A stretch of 46,577 nt of DNA, taken from contig URWN01000011.1 in the NCBI GenBank assembly GCA_900551615.1, forward strand, positions 1 through 46,577. Reading direction: 5' to 3'. A model generated the notes under the pieces. It was not told the DNA's origin. It did no database searches and was given only the letters and a program-made list of their open reading frames with translations. This stretch comes from an uncultured Clostridium sp. GTDB taxonomy: Bacteria; Bacillota; Clostridia; TANB77; CAG-508. Shown here in pieces: positions 8,572 to 18,026 of this stretch; the first letter of the stretch is position 1, and every line of letters starts with the position of its first letter. The translations under genes and the position numbers were made by a program.

Positions 8572-8603
8572 AAAAACTTGGAATTTTTTTCAATTCCAAG
8601 TTT
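8572..8603 (-). terminator. terminator of the 279-aa gene
   Basis: 12-bp perfect stem (8574-8585 with 8592-8603), 6-nt loop, stem and tail supplying T-rich sequence on the minus strand. It abuts the -35 box of the str promoter. Confidence 0.8.
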
Positions 8604-8663
8604 AATTTATGTTACAGTTCACAGCCAATATATTATATATTCAACATTTATTGTAAAATTTTC

Positions 8664-9503
8664 CTATTTAATTTGTTCAGAGTTTTCTCCTTTAACTACT
8701 ATATTTCCATTTTTCCACTCTGTCTCAGAAGAATATAATTTACTACTTTCTTTAAAATACTTTTTTGCATTTTCTGCACTTTCAAAATATCTTTGTAATT
8801 CTTCCTGTCTCAATTCTTCATCACTTTTATTATCATGTTCAGTAGCTTGCTCTTGCAATTTTTCTTTGAATGACTTTTCTTTATCTTTTTTATGTAGTTC
8901 TTTTGCTTTAATATTTACTTCACTTTTTTCTGGTAACATTTTTTTCTTATTAAATAATTTATTAAAAAATTGTACAATTTTTACTTTTACATTATTTTTT
9001 GTTTTTGTTCTATTTTTATTCTGTTCTCTATCAATTTCTTGTTTCACTTTTCTTTCATTTTCTCTTTCTATAAATTCAACTTCATCACGTGAATTTTCAT
9101 AATCATAAATCTCTATTTCTTCTTCAAGTGTTTTGTCTTTTTTACTTTTTAATATAGAATATTTATACTCTTCTAATTTTTTCTCTACCTTCATAATGTT
9201 ATCAATATTCATACCTGCAAGTGTATACTCTAATTGTTTTATAATATCTAACTTATCATTGGCAAAGTTATCCTTCCTATAACCAGAAATTACTCTATCA
9301 ACTTTTCTTAATAATTCCAATTTTTGTACTTCTAATTTTTTTACCAATGCCCCTTCTTTATCTAAAACTTCTTTGGTTGGTCCTTCTATTTTTCTTTCCA
9401 CTTCATATGTTCCTATCAATGCACTTAATTGTTTTAACTCATTTATTCCGTCAAAAATTTCTTTTAATTCATCAGTATTTTTATCTCCTATTTCTTTATC
9501 CAT
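8664..9503 (-). CDS. hypothetical charged coiled-coil protein, 279 aa
   Basis: Not recognised. Very rich in Lys and Glu with several predicted coiled-coil stretches; no signal peptide or membrane segment. A short basic-hydrophobic segment near residues 175-190 (VKIVQFFNKLFNKKK) could form a membrane-binding amphipathic helix; similar segments occur in the 10.9-kb and 19.8-kb hypothetical proteins. The ATG at 9503 is chosen over a TTG at 9515 because GGAGGA sits 6 nt before it. It follows the 10.9-kb hypothetical gene on the same strand, separated by a terminator; both may be accessory proteins of this lineage. Confidence 0.7.
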   Translation of the reverse strand: MDKEIGDKNTDELKEIFDGINELKQLSALIGTYEVERKIEGPTKEVLDKEGALVKKLEVQKLELLRKVDRVISGYRKDNFANDKLDIIKQLEYTLAGMNIDNIMKVEKKLEEYKYSILKSKKDKTLEEEIEIYDYENSRDEVEFIERENERKVKQEIDREQNKNRTKTKNNVKVKIVQFFNKLFNKKKMLPEKSEVNIKAKELHKKDKEKSFKEKLQEQATEHDNKSDEELRQEELQRYFESAENAKKYFKESSKLYSSETEWKNGNIVVKGENSEQIK

Positions 9504-9535
9504 AAAATCCTCCAATAAAAATAGACATTTATATA

Positions 9536-9584
9536 CAAAAAAGACATGTTAAATTTAAATTTTATGATAAACTAACACGCCTTT
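9536..9584 (-). terminator. terminator after the TGA-interrupted gene
   Basis: Minus strand: 12-bp stem (9573-9584 with 9540-9551) with two G.U pairs, 21-nt loop, then six T. It begins 10 nt after the TAA at 9594 and about 170 nt after the in-frame TGA, so it marks 9594 rather than 9753 as the natural gene end. Confidence 0.7.
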
Positions 9585-9593
9585 ATTATAATT

Positions 9594-9752
9594 TTACCTA
9601 TCTATATTTAGCCCTTTTCTTTTTTTTATCCTATACTCTTCTTCCAAAGCTTTATCAAAATCGTCATTTAAAGTCTTCAAATATTCACCATTTGTGAGTT
9701 TAGCATATTTTTTTTCTAAAATTTCTTTTCTCAATTTTGCTTTGCGTTCTCT
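9594..9752 (-). other. 52-codon in-frame extension behind the TGA of the upstream gene
   Basis: Directly after the TGA at 9753-9755 the same frame stays open for 52 codons to a TAA at 9594-9596. The encoded stretch is charged and helical (for example RERKAKLRKEILEKKYAKL and KALEEEYRIKKRKG), matching the style of the upstream protein. A terminator follows within 50 nt. Read through, the gene would be 427 residues. Either a recent nonsense mutation (CGA to TGA would suffice) or programmed/near-cognate readthrough; the sequence alone cannot tell. Confidence 0.65.
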
Positions 9753-10877
9753 TCATAATTGTTCTTCATCATCTTCTTTGCTTTCATTTGTATAAGATTT
9801 TTCTGCGTATGCTTTTCCAAATTTATTATTTTCTCTTTCATATGCTTCTTTTTTCTTTGCTTCGAGTCTTTCTTTAGCAGTTTCTCTATTTTGTTTTTCT
9901 ATTCCGTCTTTTCCTTTTTCTGCTACCTGTTTTAAATAATCAATAAATTCATCTCTTTGGCTCTTAGTTTCACTATTTTCTGTATCTTGTGCAAGCTGTT
10001 CTTTTACCTTATTTTTGTCTTTCTTCTTAAATATATTCTTTACTTTATTTAAAATATTTGCTAATTTAGGATGTTTTTGTTCAAATTTGCTTGGTTGTGT
10101 TAATGCTGTTTCTCCTTTGTTCTTCTCATTATCAACATTTTGTATTTCCATTATTTGCGCAACATTTTTACCTATTTGACCTAAAGTTTTATTTACTGTA
10201 TCTTTTCCAAACTTCTCTGTGATTTTTCCATTTTCAGCTTTATACTTTTCATTTTTACTATCTTTTACATAAATTGAATCCCATGTTCCTCCTGCCATTA
10301 AAATTCTTCCTACCAAATGGCATTTTCCTATCTTTACGCCTAATTCCATTGATTTTTTTTCTAATTCTTCTAAGCTTACTTCTTTATCATTTTTTTTCAT
10401 TTTTTTCATTTCTTTATTTTGATTCTTAACAAATAGCTTATTATTTTCATCTTTCTTATGAATTAAATCTTTATACTTATCTTCTAAATTTTTTCTATCA
10501 TTCTCTTTTAGATTAGTATTCTTTAGACTTTTTTCAACAATTTCTAATTCTTTCTGGATTTCATTTAACTCTTTTTCTAAAGTTGCATCATCTTTTTCAA
10601 CATCTTCATCTTTTTCATTATTTTTTTTATCTTTATTTATTTTAGCTATTTCTTTTTTTATTTTACTTTGTGCTTCTTCTAATTCTTTTTTAAATTCCAA
10701 AATATTAGCAACCTGCTTAATATTTTTATTAATAGTCTCTGTTCTTTTTAATTCACTATATTCTTTCTTTGTAATGGTTTTATTATTTAATTTTTGTGTC
10801 AATACATCAATTTTCTTTGTTTCTGCATTAATATCATATTCCTCAAATTTTCTTTCCCATTCTTTCTTTTTTCCCAT
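9753..10877 (-). CDS. hypothetical charged coiled-coil protein, 374 aa to the TGA
   Basis: Not recognised. Lys/Glu-rich, with long predicted coiled coils (about residues 10-180), a glycine-containing middle (around LVGRILMAGGTWDSIYV) and a basic amphipathic segment (LANILNKVKNIFKKK, about 275-290). No signal peptide. The ATG at 10877 is preferred over a TTG at 10895 because GAGGAGA lies at normal distance. A strong promoter precedes it. The frame ends in TGA at 9753 after DDEEQL but continues open for 52 codons to the terminator (separate entry), so the annotated end may be a truncation. Confidence 0.7.
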   Translation of the reverse strand: MGKKKEWERKFEEYDINAETKKIDVLTQKLNNKTITKKEYSELKRTETINKNIKQVANILEFKKELEEAQSKIKKEIAKINKDKKNNEKDEDVEKDDATLEKELNEIQKELEIVEKSLKNTNLKENDRKNLEDKYKDLIHKKDENNKLFVKNQNKEMKKMKKNDKEVSLEELEKKSMELGVKIGKCHLVGRILMAGGTWDSIYVKDSKNEKYKAENGKITEKFGKDTVNKTLGQIGKNVAQIMEIQNVDNEKNKGETALTQPSKFEQKHPKLANILNKVKNIFKKKDKNKVKEQLAQDTENSETKSQRDEFIDYLKQVAEKGKDGIEKQNRETAKERLEAKKKEAYERENNKFGKAYAEKSYTNESKEDDEEQL

Positions 10878-10933
10878 ATTTTTCTCTCCTCTCAAAATAT
10901 CTTATAATATTTTGTATTTTATCACTATGTATA

Positions 10934-10962
10934 ATTATAACACTAATGTGCATCTTTGGCAA
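10934..10962 (-). promoter_or_regulatory. sigma-A promoter of the 10.9-kb hypothetical gene
   Basis: Minus strand: TTGCCA (10957-10962), exactly 17 nt, TATAAT (10934-10939), about 57 nt ahead of the ATG. Confidence 0.8.
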
Positions 10963-11021
10963 TAGTTTTATGTAGAGTTGTCAAAATTTAACAATATTGT
11001 AATATTTAAGTAATATTTCTA

Positions 11022-12383
11022 TTAAAAATATTTCAAACTTCTTTCCGCTAATTTTAGGTACCTTTCCTTTTTATCCCTAATCTTTTTTCCTTCTAACGCT
11101 GGTAAAATTCCAAAGTTAGCATTCATCGGTTGGAATTTATCATTTTCAGTTGAAATATATTTAGCTAAAGCCCCAATTACTGTATATTCAGAAAAAATTA
11201 TTTTTTTGTTTTCATTTTTAAAACGATTTATAGCATTCAATGCTGCTACCATTCCAGAAGAAATTGATTCCACATATCCTTCAACTCCAGTTATTTGGCC
11301 TGCAAAAAATATATTACAGTTTGATTTTAAATTATATGTCTCATCCAATAATTTTGTAGAATTTATATATGTATTTCTATGCATAACACCATATTTAACA
11401 AATTCTGCATTTTCAAGCCCTGGTATCATACTAAATACTCTCTTTTGCTCTCCAAATTTTAAATTTGTTTGAAATCCTACCATATTATAAATATTTCCTT
11501 CTGAATTGTCTTGTCTTAATTGCACAACAGCATATGGTCTTTTTGCATATCTTGGATCATCAAATCCTACTGGTTTTAATGGTCCAAAACGTAAAGTATC
11601 TATTCCTCTTTTTGCCATTATTTCTATTGGCATACATCCTTCAAAAATTTCTCTTTTTTCAAAATCATGTAATGTTACAACTTCCGCTTCTACTAAAGCT
11701 TCCCAAAATGCTTCATATTCTTCTTTGTTCATAGGCAAATTTATATAACTTTTCTCTTGATTTTTTTGCTTTTCTTGCCATTCTTCAATTGTTTCATCTT
11801 TCTTTTTTTCTTGTTCATATCTATTTCCATAAAAAGCAATATCAAAATTTATGCTTTCCTTTGAAATAATAGGTGCTGCAGCATCATAAAAATACAATTT
11901 ATCTTCACCTGTTAATTTTGAAATCTGCTTTGCCATTTTTTCTGAAGTTAACGGTCCTGTAGCTATTATTACAATTCCATCTTTTGCATTAACTTCATCA
12001 TCACTATCCACATTTTCTACTTCTTTGTGGATTACTTCTATTAATGGATTTGCTTCTATTTCTTCTGTAACTCTTTTTGCAAATAACTCTCTATCAACAG
12101 CTAAAGCTTGCCCTGCTGGCACTTGAGTTTCATCTGCAATCTTGATTAATAGTGAATCTAGTCGTCTTAATTCTTCTTTTAATAATCCACATGCATTTGT
12201 TAGCAAATTTGATTTAAAAGAATTACTGCATACTATTTCTGCTAAATTTTCATTTGAATGTGCTTCCGAATATTTTATTGGTTTCATTTCATATAATTTT
12301 ACTTTTATTCCAGCTTTTGCAATTTGGTATGCCGCTTCACATCCAGCAAGTCCTCCACCTATAACTGTTATATAATCTTTCAT
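11022..12383 (-). CDS. trmFO: folate/FAD-dependent tRNA (uracil-54-C5) methyltransferase TrmFO
   Basis: Makes ribothymidine-54 in tRNA T-loops using methylenetetrahydrofolate and FAD. Seen: N-terminal dinucleotide-binding GGGLAGCEAA (9-18), YEMKP, the conserved ECxNxFxxGQxTGVEGY-like region near the C-terminus (IFFAGQITGVEGY), and a length of 453 aa (slightly above the usual ~435). ATG at 12383 overlaps the stop of the upstream small gene by the ATGA tetranucleotide, so the two are translationally coupled. Confidence 0.95.
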   Translation of the reverse strand: MKDYITVIGGGLAGCEAAYQIAKAGIKVKLYEMKPIKYSEAHSNENLAEIVCSNSFKSNLLTNACGLLKEELRRLDSLLIKIADETQVPAGQALAVDRELFAKRVTEEIEANPLIEVIHKEVENVDSDDEVNAKDGIVIIATGPLTSEKMAKQISKLTGEDKLYFYDAAAPIISKESINFDIAFYGNRYEQEKKKDETIEEWQEKQKNQEKSYINLPMNKEEYEAFWEALVEAEVVTLHDFEKREIFEGCMPIEIMAKRGIDTLRFGPLKPVGFDDPRYAKRPYAVVQLRQDNSEGNIYNMVGFQTNLKFGEQKRVFSMIPGLENAEFVKYGVMHRNTYINSTKLLDETYNLKSNCNIFFAGQITGVEGYVESISSGMVAALNAINRFKNENKKIIFSEYTVIGALAKYISTENDKFQPMNANFGILPALEGKKIRDKKERYLKLAERSLKYF

Positions 12384-12721
12384 CTTTCTTCATCCTCTAA
12401 TTCTTCTTGTTCTTCATCTTTTTCAAATTCATTCCAAGATTCTGATTCTTTTGATTCTATATGTTCTCTTTTTAATTTTTCATATTTAATCTCCGCCAAT
12501 TGTTTTTTTCTCAAAATCATATCTTTTTCATTAAAATCAAGACCACTTTCTTTTTGCTTTTCATATAACTCAACCATTTTCGAAAGAGCTTCTATCATTT
12601 TATTTTCTTCATAATATTTAGCATTATCAACTAAATCAATTAATTCAGCTAGTTGCATTTGCAAAGTAGCTTCCTCTGTTTTTTCTTTATCATCCTCATA
12701 TTTTTGCATCCAATTTTTCAT
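12380..12721 (-). CDS. hypothetical helical protein, 113 aa, coupled to trmFO
   Basis: Not recognised. Predicted almost wholly helical and highly charged, ending in a very acidic tail (DEEQEELEDEER-like). The open frame extends to 12838, but those first 39 codons lie in the intergenic hairpin repeat; the ATG at 12721 has GGGGG 5 nt upstream and is clearly the real start. Its TGA overlaps the trmFO ATG (ATGA), implying co-expression. A function is not assignable; the acidic coiled-coil nature suggests a partner-binding protein. Confidence 0.65.
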   Translation of the reverse strand: MKNWMQKYEDDKEKTEEATLQMQLAELIDLVDNAKYYEENKMIEALSKMVELYEKQKESGLDFNEKDMILRKKQLAEIKYEKLKREHIESKESESWNEFEKDEEQEELEDEER

Positions 12722-12767
12722 ATTTACCCCCAATATACTTTCAATTCCAAATTTAATTTTAACATCT

Positions 12768-12839
12768 GTACGTTTGGGACATTCTTGTCCCATCAGAACC
12801 GTCCAAAATGTCCAAAAAGAACCGTCCCTATTGGACACT
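12768..12839. repeat. intergenic hairpin repeat (GGGACGGTTCT type)
   Basis: Contains a perfect palindromic hairpin TGGGACA/TGTCCCA (12775-12781 with 12786-12792) and, on the minus strand, two copies of GGACGGTTCT and the pair GTCCAA/TTGGAC. Its layout (GTCC..AAAAAG..C.GTCCCT..TTG.AC) resembles the hairpins at 28.05 kb and 45.15 kb. It lies just behind the SNF2 stop and could serve as its terminator. Confidence 0.6.
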
Positions 12840-12841
12840 TA

Positions 12842-15800
12842 TTAGCTAAATAGGTTCATTATATCATCTTTTGATAATTTATTTATAAACGTTGTTTGAG
12901 TATTAAGCATATTATCTGTTAATTCAGCCTTTCTTTGTTGCAATTCATATATTTTTTCTTCTATTGAGTCTTTTGTTATTAGTTTATAAACTTGAACATT
13001 ATTTTTTTGTCCTATTCTATATGCTCTGTCTGTTGCTTGATTTTCTGCTGATAGGTTCCACCATGGGTCATAGTGTATTACCATGTCTGCTCCTATTAAG
13101 TTAAGTCCAGTTCCTCCTGCTTTTAGTGATATTAAAAATACACTTATTTCTTTATTTTGGTTAAATTCGTCTACTAATTCTATTCTTTCGTCTACTTTTG
13201 TGCTTCCTGTTAATTTGGAATATTTGATTTCTCTACTATTTAATTCTCTTTCTATTATTTCAAACATTGATGTATATGTTGAAAATAGTAATATTTTGTG
13301 TCCTGCATTTATTCCATCTTCTATTATTTCCATACATTGGTCTAGTTTGCTGCTTCCCCCATTGTAATCCTCTATAAATAAACCTGGATGGCAACATATT
13401 TGTCTTAATCTTGTAAGTGCTGCAAGTATTTTTATTTGACTTCTTTCATATCCATTTGTAGTAATTTCATCTTGTAATTCTTGTTTTGCTTGTACTAAAT
13501 ATGATAAATAAATGTTTCGTTGTTCTTCTTCCATTTCGTTATTTAAAACTGTTATTGTTTTTTCAGGTAGCTCTGTTAAAACTTCTTTTTTTGTTCTTCT
13601 TAACACAAATGGCTCTATAAGCATTTTTAGTTTATTCATTACTTCATGGTCTTCGTCTTTTACTATTGGCATTTCATATGCTGATTTGAATTCTTTATAA
13701 CTAAATAAGTATCCTGGCATTATTAAATCAAATATTGACCATAATTCTGCTAATGAGTTTTCTATTGGTGTACCAGTTAATGCAAATCTTGTTTCTGCAT
13801 TTAGTATTTTTATTGCTTTCGCATTTTTAGTTGCATTATTTTTTAGATATTGTGCTTCATCTGCAATTATATATTTAAAATTGTATTTTTTTTCTTTGTA
13901 TACATCAATATCCCTTTTTAATAAGTCATATGAAGTTATTATTACATCATATTTTTCTAGGTGTTCTATTTTTTCTTTTCTTTCTAGCGCTGTTCCTCTT
14001 ATTACTTTTATTTTTAATTCTGGTGCAAATTTTTCTATTTCATTTTTCCAGTTTAATGATAATGAGCTTGGTGATACTACTATGCTTGTTTTTTGATTTT
14101 CTGTGTTTTGCTTATAATCTAATAAAATTGATATTATCTGAATTGTTTTTCCAAGTCCCATGTCATCTGCAAGTATTCCACCAAATTTGTATTTATCTAG
14201 TGTTTTTAACCATTTGAAACCTGTTTTTTGATATGGTCTTAATATTGGTTCAATTTCTTCTGGTATTTTTTCTTCCTCATCTAATAAATTTTTGTCCAAA
14301 CCGTTTATTATATTTTTATATTCTTTATTTTTTATTATTTCAGTACCTTTTATTTCTTTTAAGAGTTGATTTAAATATAATGTTCTATTTACTGGTAATC
14401 TAATTGTTCCGCTTTCTAATTCTTTATAATCTACATCTGTTCCCGAAATTAATTTGTCTATAAAGTCTATTTCATTGCTTTCTTGTAGATCTAAAAAGCT
14501 ACCGTCTTTTAGTCTATAATATTTTTTCTTTAATTTATATTTTTTTAAAACATCTTCTAATTGATTTAAGTCTATATTTAATTTGTCCATATCTATTTCT
14601 AGAAGATTGTTTTCTATTCTTACACCGACTGTTCCTATTTTAGGTTTTGTTATTTCCTTTGATTTGAAGTTTTCCGTTGCTAAAACTTCAAATTTCTTCA
14701 TGTAATAGTTTATATCATTTGTTAAAAATTCATATATTTTATCCTCATCTGGTAATATAAATTTAAGATTTTTAACATCAAACATAAATCCTGTTTTTCT
14801 AAAAATATTCATTGCTTTTGTTTCTTCTATAAGATTTCTTGAATGTTTGAATTCTTTTTCTTCTTTTTCATTTAATGGATTAAATTCATTTTCTCCATAG
14901 CATAGTCTTACATCTGCTGTAAGATAATTGTTTTTATCATAATCTAAAAATACTTTTACTCCTAATTTTTCAGGCTCGTATTCTTTTATTTCTTCTAGTA
15001 ATTCTTCATCTATTTTTATTGCATTTTTTACTTTTGAAAGCACTACTGAAAATAATTCGCCTAATTCATTTTTTCCAAGTGATATTTGTGTTAGGAAATT
15101 TTCTCTAAATAATTTTAATAATCTTAAAGTTGTGTTTTCAAATTCTTTATTACATCTGTACAGTTTTTCGTCTGTTAAAACATATTTATGTTCTTTTCCT
15201 TTTAAAACTGTTGTTTTGAATATATCAAAATCTGATGTAATTATATATTCGTCTTTTTTTACTTTTTGCAAGCTAAATTCCATGTTTGGATTTTTGTCTA
15301 CAAATTGTATATTTTGTTTTTCATATTCCCTTGTCATTAAAACTGTTTTATTTTCTAGTGTTTCAAATAGTTCATCTATTGCTGTATTTCCAATTATTAT
15401 TGAACTTTCATTTAATGCTTTTCCATAATATCTATAATTTGAGTTTGCTGATGAATTTGTGTATGCAATTACTTCTGCATATTTCATTATAAATTCTAAT
15501 AGTTTTTGACTATTTTCTTCAAATACTTCTTTTGTATGTACAAATTCTAATTTATCTCCATATTTGTAAAATTCTTTGTTTATCATTCTTGTATAAAATT
15601 CTGCTAAATTTTTAAGTTTGTACATTCTTTTGTTTCCAATTTTAAATTCTATTTTCATTTCTCTAGTAAACTTATCATATATTATTTGTGGTTCTATTTT
15701 TATAGTCCCTTTGTTTTTTAGTTCAACGTCTATGTCTGAATCTATTTCATCCAATTCCTCATTGTATAATGTTTTTACAATTTGGTGAAAACTATTATAT

Positions 15801-16168
15801 TTATTAGCATTTTTGCTATTACTTCCTATACTACTTTTTTGAATATTGTCTGAGTTTTGTATATCCTGAAATCCATTTTTATTAAATTCCAAAACTGATG
15901 ATAAACTATGTTTACATACTCCATATGTGTTATAATAATCTAGACAATCACAGTTTATTTCATTTACTTCTCCATTTTTCACTTCAACATATGTGTCATA
16001 TTCATCTGTTCCAAATACTTTTGCATGTAGTTCAAAATTGTTTTCATCTTCGTATTCTAATTTTGTTATGGCTACTTTTCCTTGCATTTGGTATTTTTTT
16101 GCTTCTTGTGTTCTTGTACTTCCTGCGTCTGCGCATAATTCTTCTATAATATTTTCGTTTACTAGCAT
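12842..16168 (-). CDS. SWI2/SNF2-family DEAD-like helicase with SWIM zinc finger
   Basis: DNA-dependent ATPase/translocase of the RapA/HepA-like bacterial SNF2 group. Seen in order: SWIM zinc finger C73-x-C75-x9-C85-x-H87; a long middle region as in the bacterial SNF2_assoc family; Walker A DDMGLGKT (668-675); Walker B DEAQ (770-773); ALTGTPIEN; helicase C domain with GLNLIGADMVIHYDPWWN and RAYRIGQ (1048-1054). 1108 aa, typical. ATG start with GGAG upstream. Likely acts in transcription recycling or repair; partner unknown. It shares direction with the downstream trmFO pair but is separated by the hairpin repeat. Confidence 0.92.
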   Translation of the reverse strand: MLVNENIIEELCADAGSTRTQEAKKYQMQGKVAITKLEYEDENNFELHAKVFGTDEYDTYVEVKNGEVNEINCDCLDYYNTYGVCKHSLSSVLEFNKNGFQDIQNSDNIQKSSIGSNSKNANKYNSFHQIVKTLYNEELDEIDSDIDVELKNKGTIKIEPQIIYDKFTREMKIEFKIGNKRMYKLKNLAEFYTRMINKEFYKYGDKLEFVHTKEVFEENSQKLLEFIMKYAEVIAYTNSSANSNYRYYGKALNESSIIIGNTAIDELFETLENKTVLMTREYEKQNIQFVDKNPNMEFSLQKVKKDEYIITSDFDIFKTTVLKGKEHKYVLTDEKLYRCNKEFENTTLRLLKLFRENFLTQISLGKNELGELFSVVLSKVKNAIKIDEELLEEIKEYEPEKLGVKVFLDYDKNNYLTADVRLCYGENEFNPLNEKEEKEFKHSRNLIEETKAMNIFRKTGFMFDVKNLKFILPDEDKIYEFLTNDINYYMKKFEVLATENFKSKEITKPKIGTVGVRIENNLLEIDMDKLNIDLNQLEDVLKKYKLKKKYYRLKDGSFLDLQESNEIDFIDKLISGTDVDYKELESGTIRLPVNRTLYLNQLLKEIKGTEIIKNKEYKNIINGLDKNLLDEEEKIPEEIEPILRPYQKTGFKWLKTLDKYKFGGILADDMGLGKTIQIISILLDYKQNTENQKTSIVVSPSSLSLNWKNEIEKFAPELKIKVIRGTALERKEKIEHLEKYDVIITSYDLLKRDIDVYKEKKYNFKYIIADEAQYLKNNATKNAKAIKILNAETRFALTGTPIENSLAELWSIFDLIMPGYLFSYKEFKSAYEMPIVKDEDHEVMNKLKMLIEPFVLRRTKKEVLTELPEKTITVLNNEMEEEQRNIYLSYLVQAKQELQDEITTNGYERSQIKILAALTRLRQICCHPGLFIEDYNGGSSKLDQCMEIIEDGINAGHKILLFSTYTSMFEIIERELNSREIKYSKLTGSTKVDERIELVDEFNQNKEISVFLISLKAGGTGLNLIGADMVIHYDPWWNLSAENQATDRAYRIGQKNNVQVYKLITKDSIEEKIYELQQRKAELTDNMLNTQTTFINKLSKDDIMNLFS

Positions 16169-16235
16169 TTCTTTTCTCCTTTTTCTGATGTACTATTATA
16201 TAATATTTTTAAGTTTTTATCAATAGAAAAAAAAG

Positions 16236-16259
16236 AAAAAAACAGGCAATATCTGCCTG
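16236..16259 (-). terminator. terminator of the spo0E-like gene
   Basis: CAGGCA (16243-16248) pairs with TGCCTG (16254-16259), 5-nt loop, followed on the minus strand by seven T. Confidence 0.85.
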
Positions 16260-16274
16260 CCATTTATCATTATT

Positions 16275-16439
16275 TTAAACACTTGTCCTATCACAAGTTT
16301 TATTTTTTAAATCTCTATAGTATTTAGCAATAAGTTCATCCAACTCTATGCTTAATTTATATGTAATAGAATAATCATCGCCGTTTTCTATGCTTTTATT
16401 TAATTTGTCTCTTAATTTACAAATTTCTTCATTTAACAT
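16275..16439 (-). CDS. Spo0E-family sporulation regulatory protein
   Basis: Small aspartyl-phosphate phosphatase family that removes phosphate from Spo0A~P and restrains sporulation. Seen: two-helix hairpin pattern with LRDKLN, then the family signature LSIELDELIAKYY. 54 aa from the ATG at 16439, which has GGAG 8-9 nt upstream; the longer frame to 16469 has no ribosome-binding site. A plausible promoter is TTGACT (16505-16510), 17 nt, TAATTT (16482-16487). Own terminator downstream, so a single-gene unit. Suggests a spore-forming ancestry for the organism. Confidence 0.8.
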   Translation of the reverse strand: MLNEEICKLRDKLNKSIENGDDYSITYKLSIELDELIAKYYRDLKNKTCDRTSV

Positions 16440-16636
16440 ACTCATCTCTCCTTTTTCAATTTTTCTCATTCGTATACTTATAAATTACCACATAAAAATC
16501 TCCAAGTCAAGTATTTTCAACGGTTTTTAGCAACTTTCGTACGAGTGTTTTCAACATTTTTCGACATAGAAAATCAAAAGAAAACAGCATAAAATATTTT
16601 TCATTTTTTACACTGTTTCTTCAACAATATTTTTAT

Positions 16637-17908
16637 CTAGTTTTTTACAACAGATAATACCATATTTTTTTCATTAAACACATCTTTTAACACTTGATTT
16701 AAATATTCTACATTTATTGTGCTTATTTCTTCTAAATAGTCAAAACTATTTATTCCCTTAAAGTAATCTGCCAAAAACATTCTCGAAATATCTACTATAT
16801 CATTATACTCTTTTACATATTCACCATATATCATTTTTATTATTCTTTCAGAGTCATCTTTATTTATTCCATTTTGTATTAATTTTTTTACTTCTTCTTT
16901 AAACATCTTGTATAATTCATCTGGATTATTTGATTGCCCTGTAATCAAAATATGTGCATAATTTTTATCAAATTCATATTCAATGCTTGGTGATGAGTAA
17001 CAATTACCTATATCATATAATTTTTTATATAATTCTGAACTTGCACCAATTATAATATTTAATAATACTTCTATTGCTATATGTTTTTTTACCTTTTCTT
17101 TTTGTTCTGCAGGTACATCTTTTATTCCTATTGCATATAGAGGTTTACTAACTTCCATATTTTGAACTGCTTTTTCTTTTACTATTTCCTTTGGCTCTTC
17201 TTCAAAAATTCTCTTTATTTCTCCATTTGCTTTTTTATCTACTAATCTTTTCTTTATTTCTTCTAATAATTTTTCTGGTTCAAAGTCTCCTGATATAACC
17301 ATTGCCATATTTGATGGATTATAAAATGTATTATAACATTTATATAAAATATTTTTATCTATATGGCTTATTGTCTCAATTGTTCCTGCAATATCAAGTT
17401 TTACCGGATGTTTGTGATACATACATTCTAATGCATTTAGGTATACTTTCCATTCTGGATAATCATCATACATCATTATTTCCTGACCGATTATACCTTT
17501 TTCTTTTTCAACATTTTCATCTGTAAAATATGGATGTTGAACATAATCCATAAATTCATCTAATGCTTCATAAAAATTATCCGTGCATTCATATAAATAT
17601 GCTGTGTGATTATTTGTTGTATATGCATTTGCATTTACTCCTAATGCTGTTAAAACATCTAAACTGTTTTTTCCATTTTCTTGTTCAAACATTTTATGTT
17701 CTAGAAAATGTGCAACACCTTTTGGAACTTCTGTAACTTCTGTTTCTCCTGGTACTATAAAAGTACTATCATTTGAACCATAATTTGTTCCCCATATAAT
17801 GTATTTTTTTTGTATTCCCTTTTTTGGAATTATCATTACAGTTAAACCATTTTCTAGTTTTTCTATATATAATTTTTCTTTAACTTTTGAATTCTCTATT
17901 ATTTGCAT
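16637..17908 (-). CDS. M16-family zinc peptidase, catalytic subunit
   Basis: Insulinase/processing-peptidase family. Seen: the inverted zinc motif HFLEH (H67-H71) and the third ligand glutamate 72 residues later (E143 in IIGQEIMMYDD); C-terminal M16 repeat. 423 aa, typical of the YmfH-like bacterial members. ATG with AAGGAAG upstream. The neighbouring upstream gene is a second M16 protein lacking the zinc motif; such active/inactive pairs act together as a heterodimer in related bacteria (family knowledge). Substrate unknown. Confidence 0.9.
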   Translation of the reverse strand: MQIIENSKVKEKLYIEKLENGLTVMIIPKKGIQKKYIIWGTNYGSNDSTFIVPGETEVTEVPKGVAHFLEHKMFEQENGKNSLDVLTALGVNANAYTTNNHTAYLYECTDNFYEALDEFMDYVQHPYFTDENVEKEKGIIGQEIMMYDDYPEWKVYLNALECMYHKHPVKLDIAGTIETISHIDKNILYKCYNTFYNPSNMAMVISGDFEPEKLLEEIKKRLVDKKANGEIKRIFEEEPKEIVKEKAVQNMEVSKPLYAIGIKDVPAEQKEKVKKHIAIEVLLNIIIGASSELYKKLYDIGNCYSSPSIEYEFDKNYAHILITGQSNNPDELYKMFKEEVKKLIQNGINKDDSERIIKMIYGEYVKEYNDIVDISRMFLADYFKGINSFDYLEEISTINVEYLNQVLKDVFNEKNMVLSVVKN

Positions 17909-18026
17909 TTTTTCTTCCTTTCTTTAACTTCGTTCATTCATTATAAATTTTAATTTTTGATTCTTATAATAAAATTTACAAATCTATCGCTTCGCTCGTT
18001 TATCACTGTCCAAAATTTTTTCTATT

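Noticed and set aside
8535..9102. Plus-strand frames opposite the 279-aa gene
   Set aside because: Low-complexity Ser/Phe/Leu translations that mirror the charged minus-strand gene; no start signals.
12722..12838. N-terminal 39 codons of the 113-aa gene frame
   Set aside because: They translate the intergenic hairpin repeat and lack a ribosome-binding site; the ATG at 12721 has a good one.
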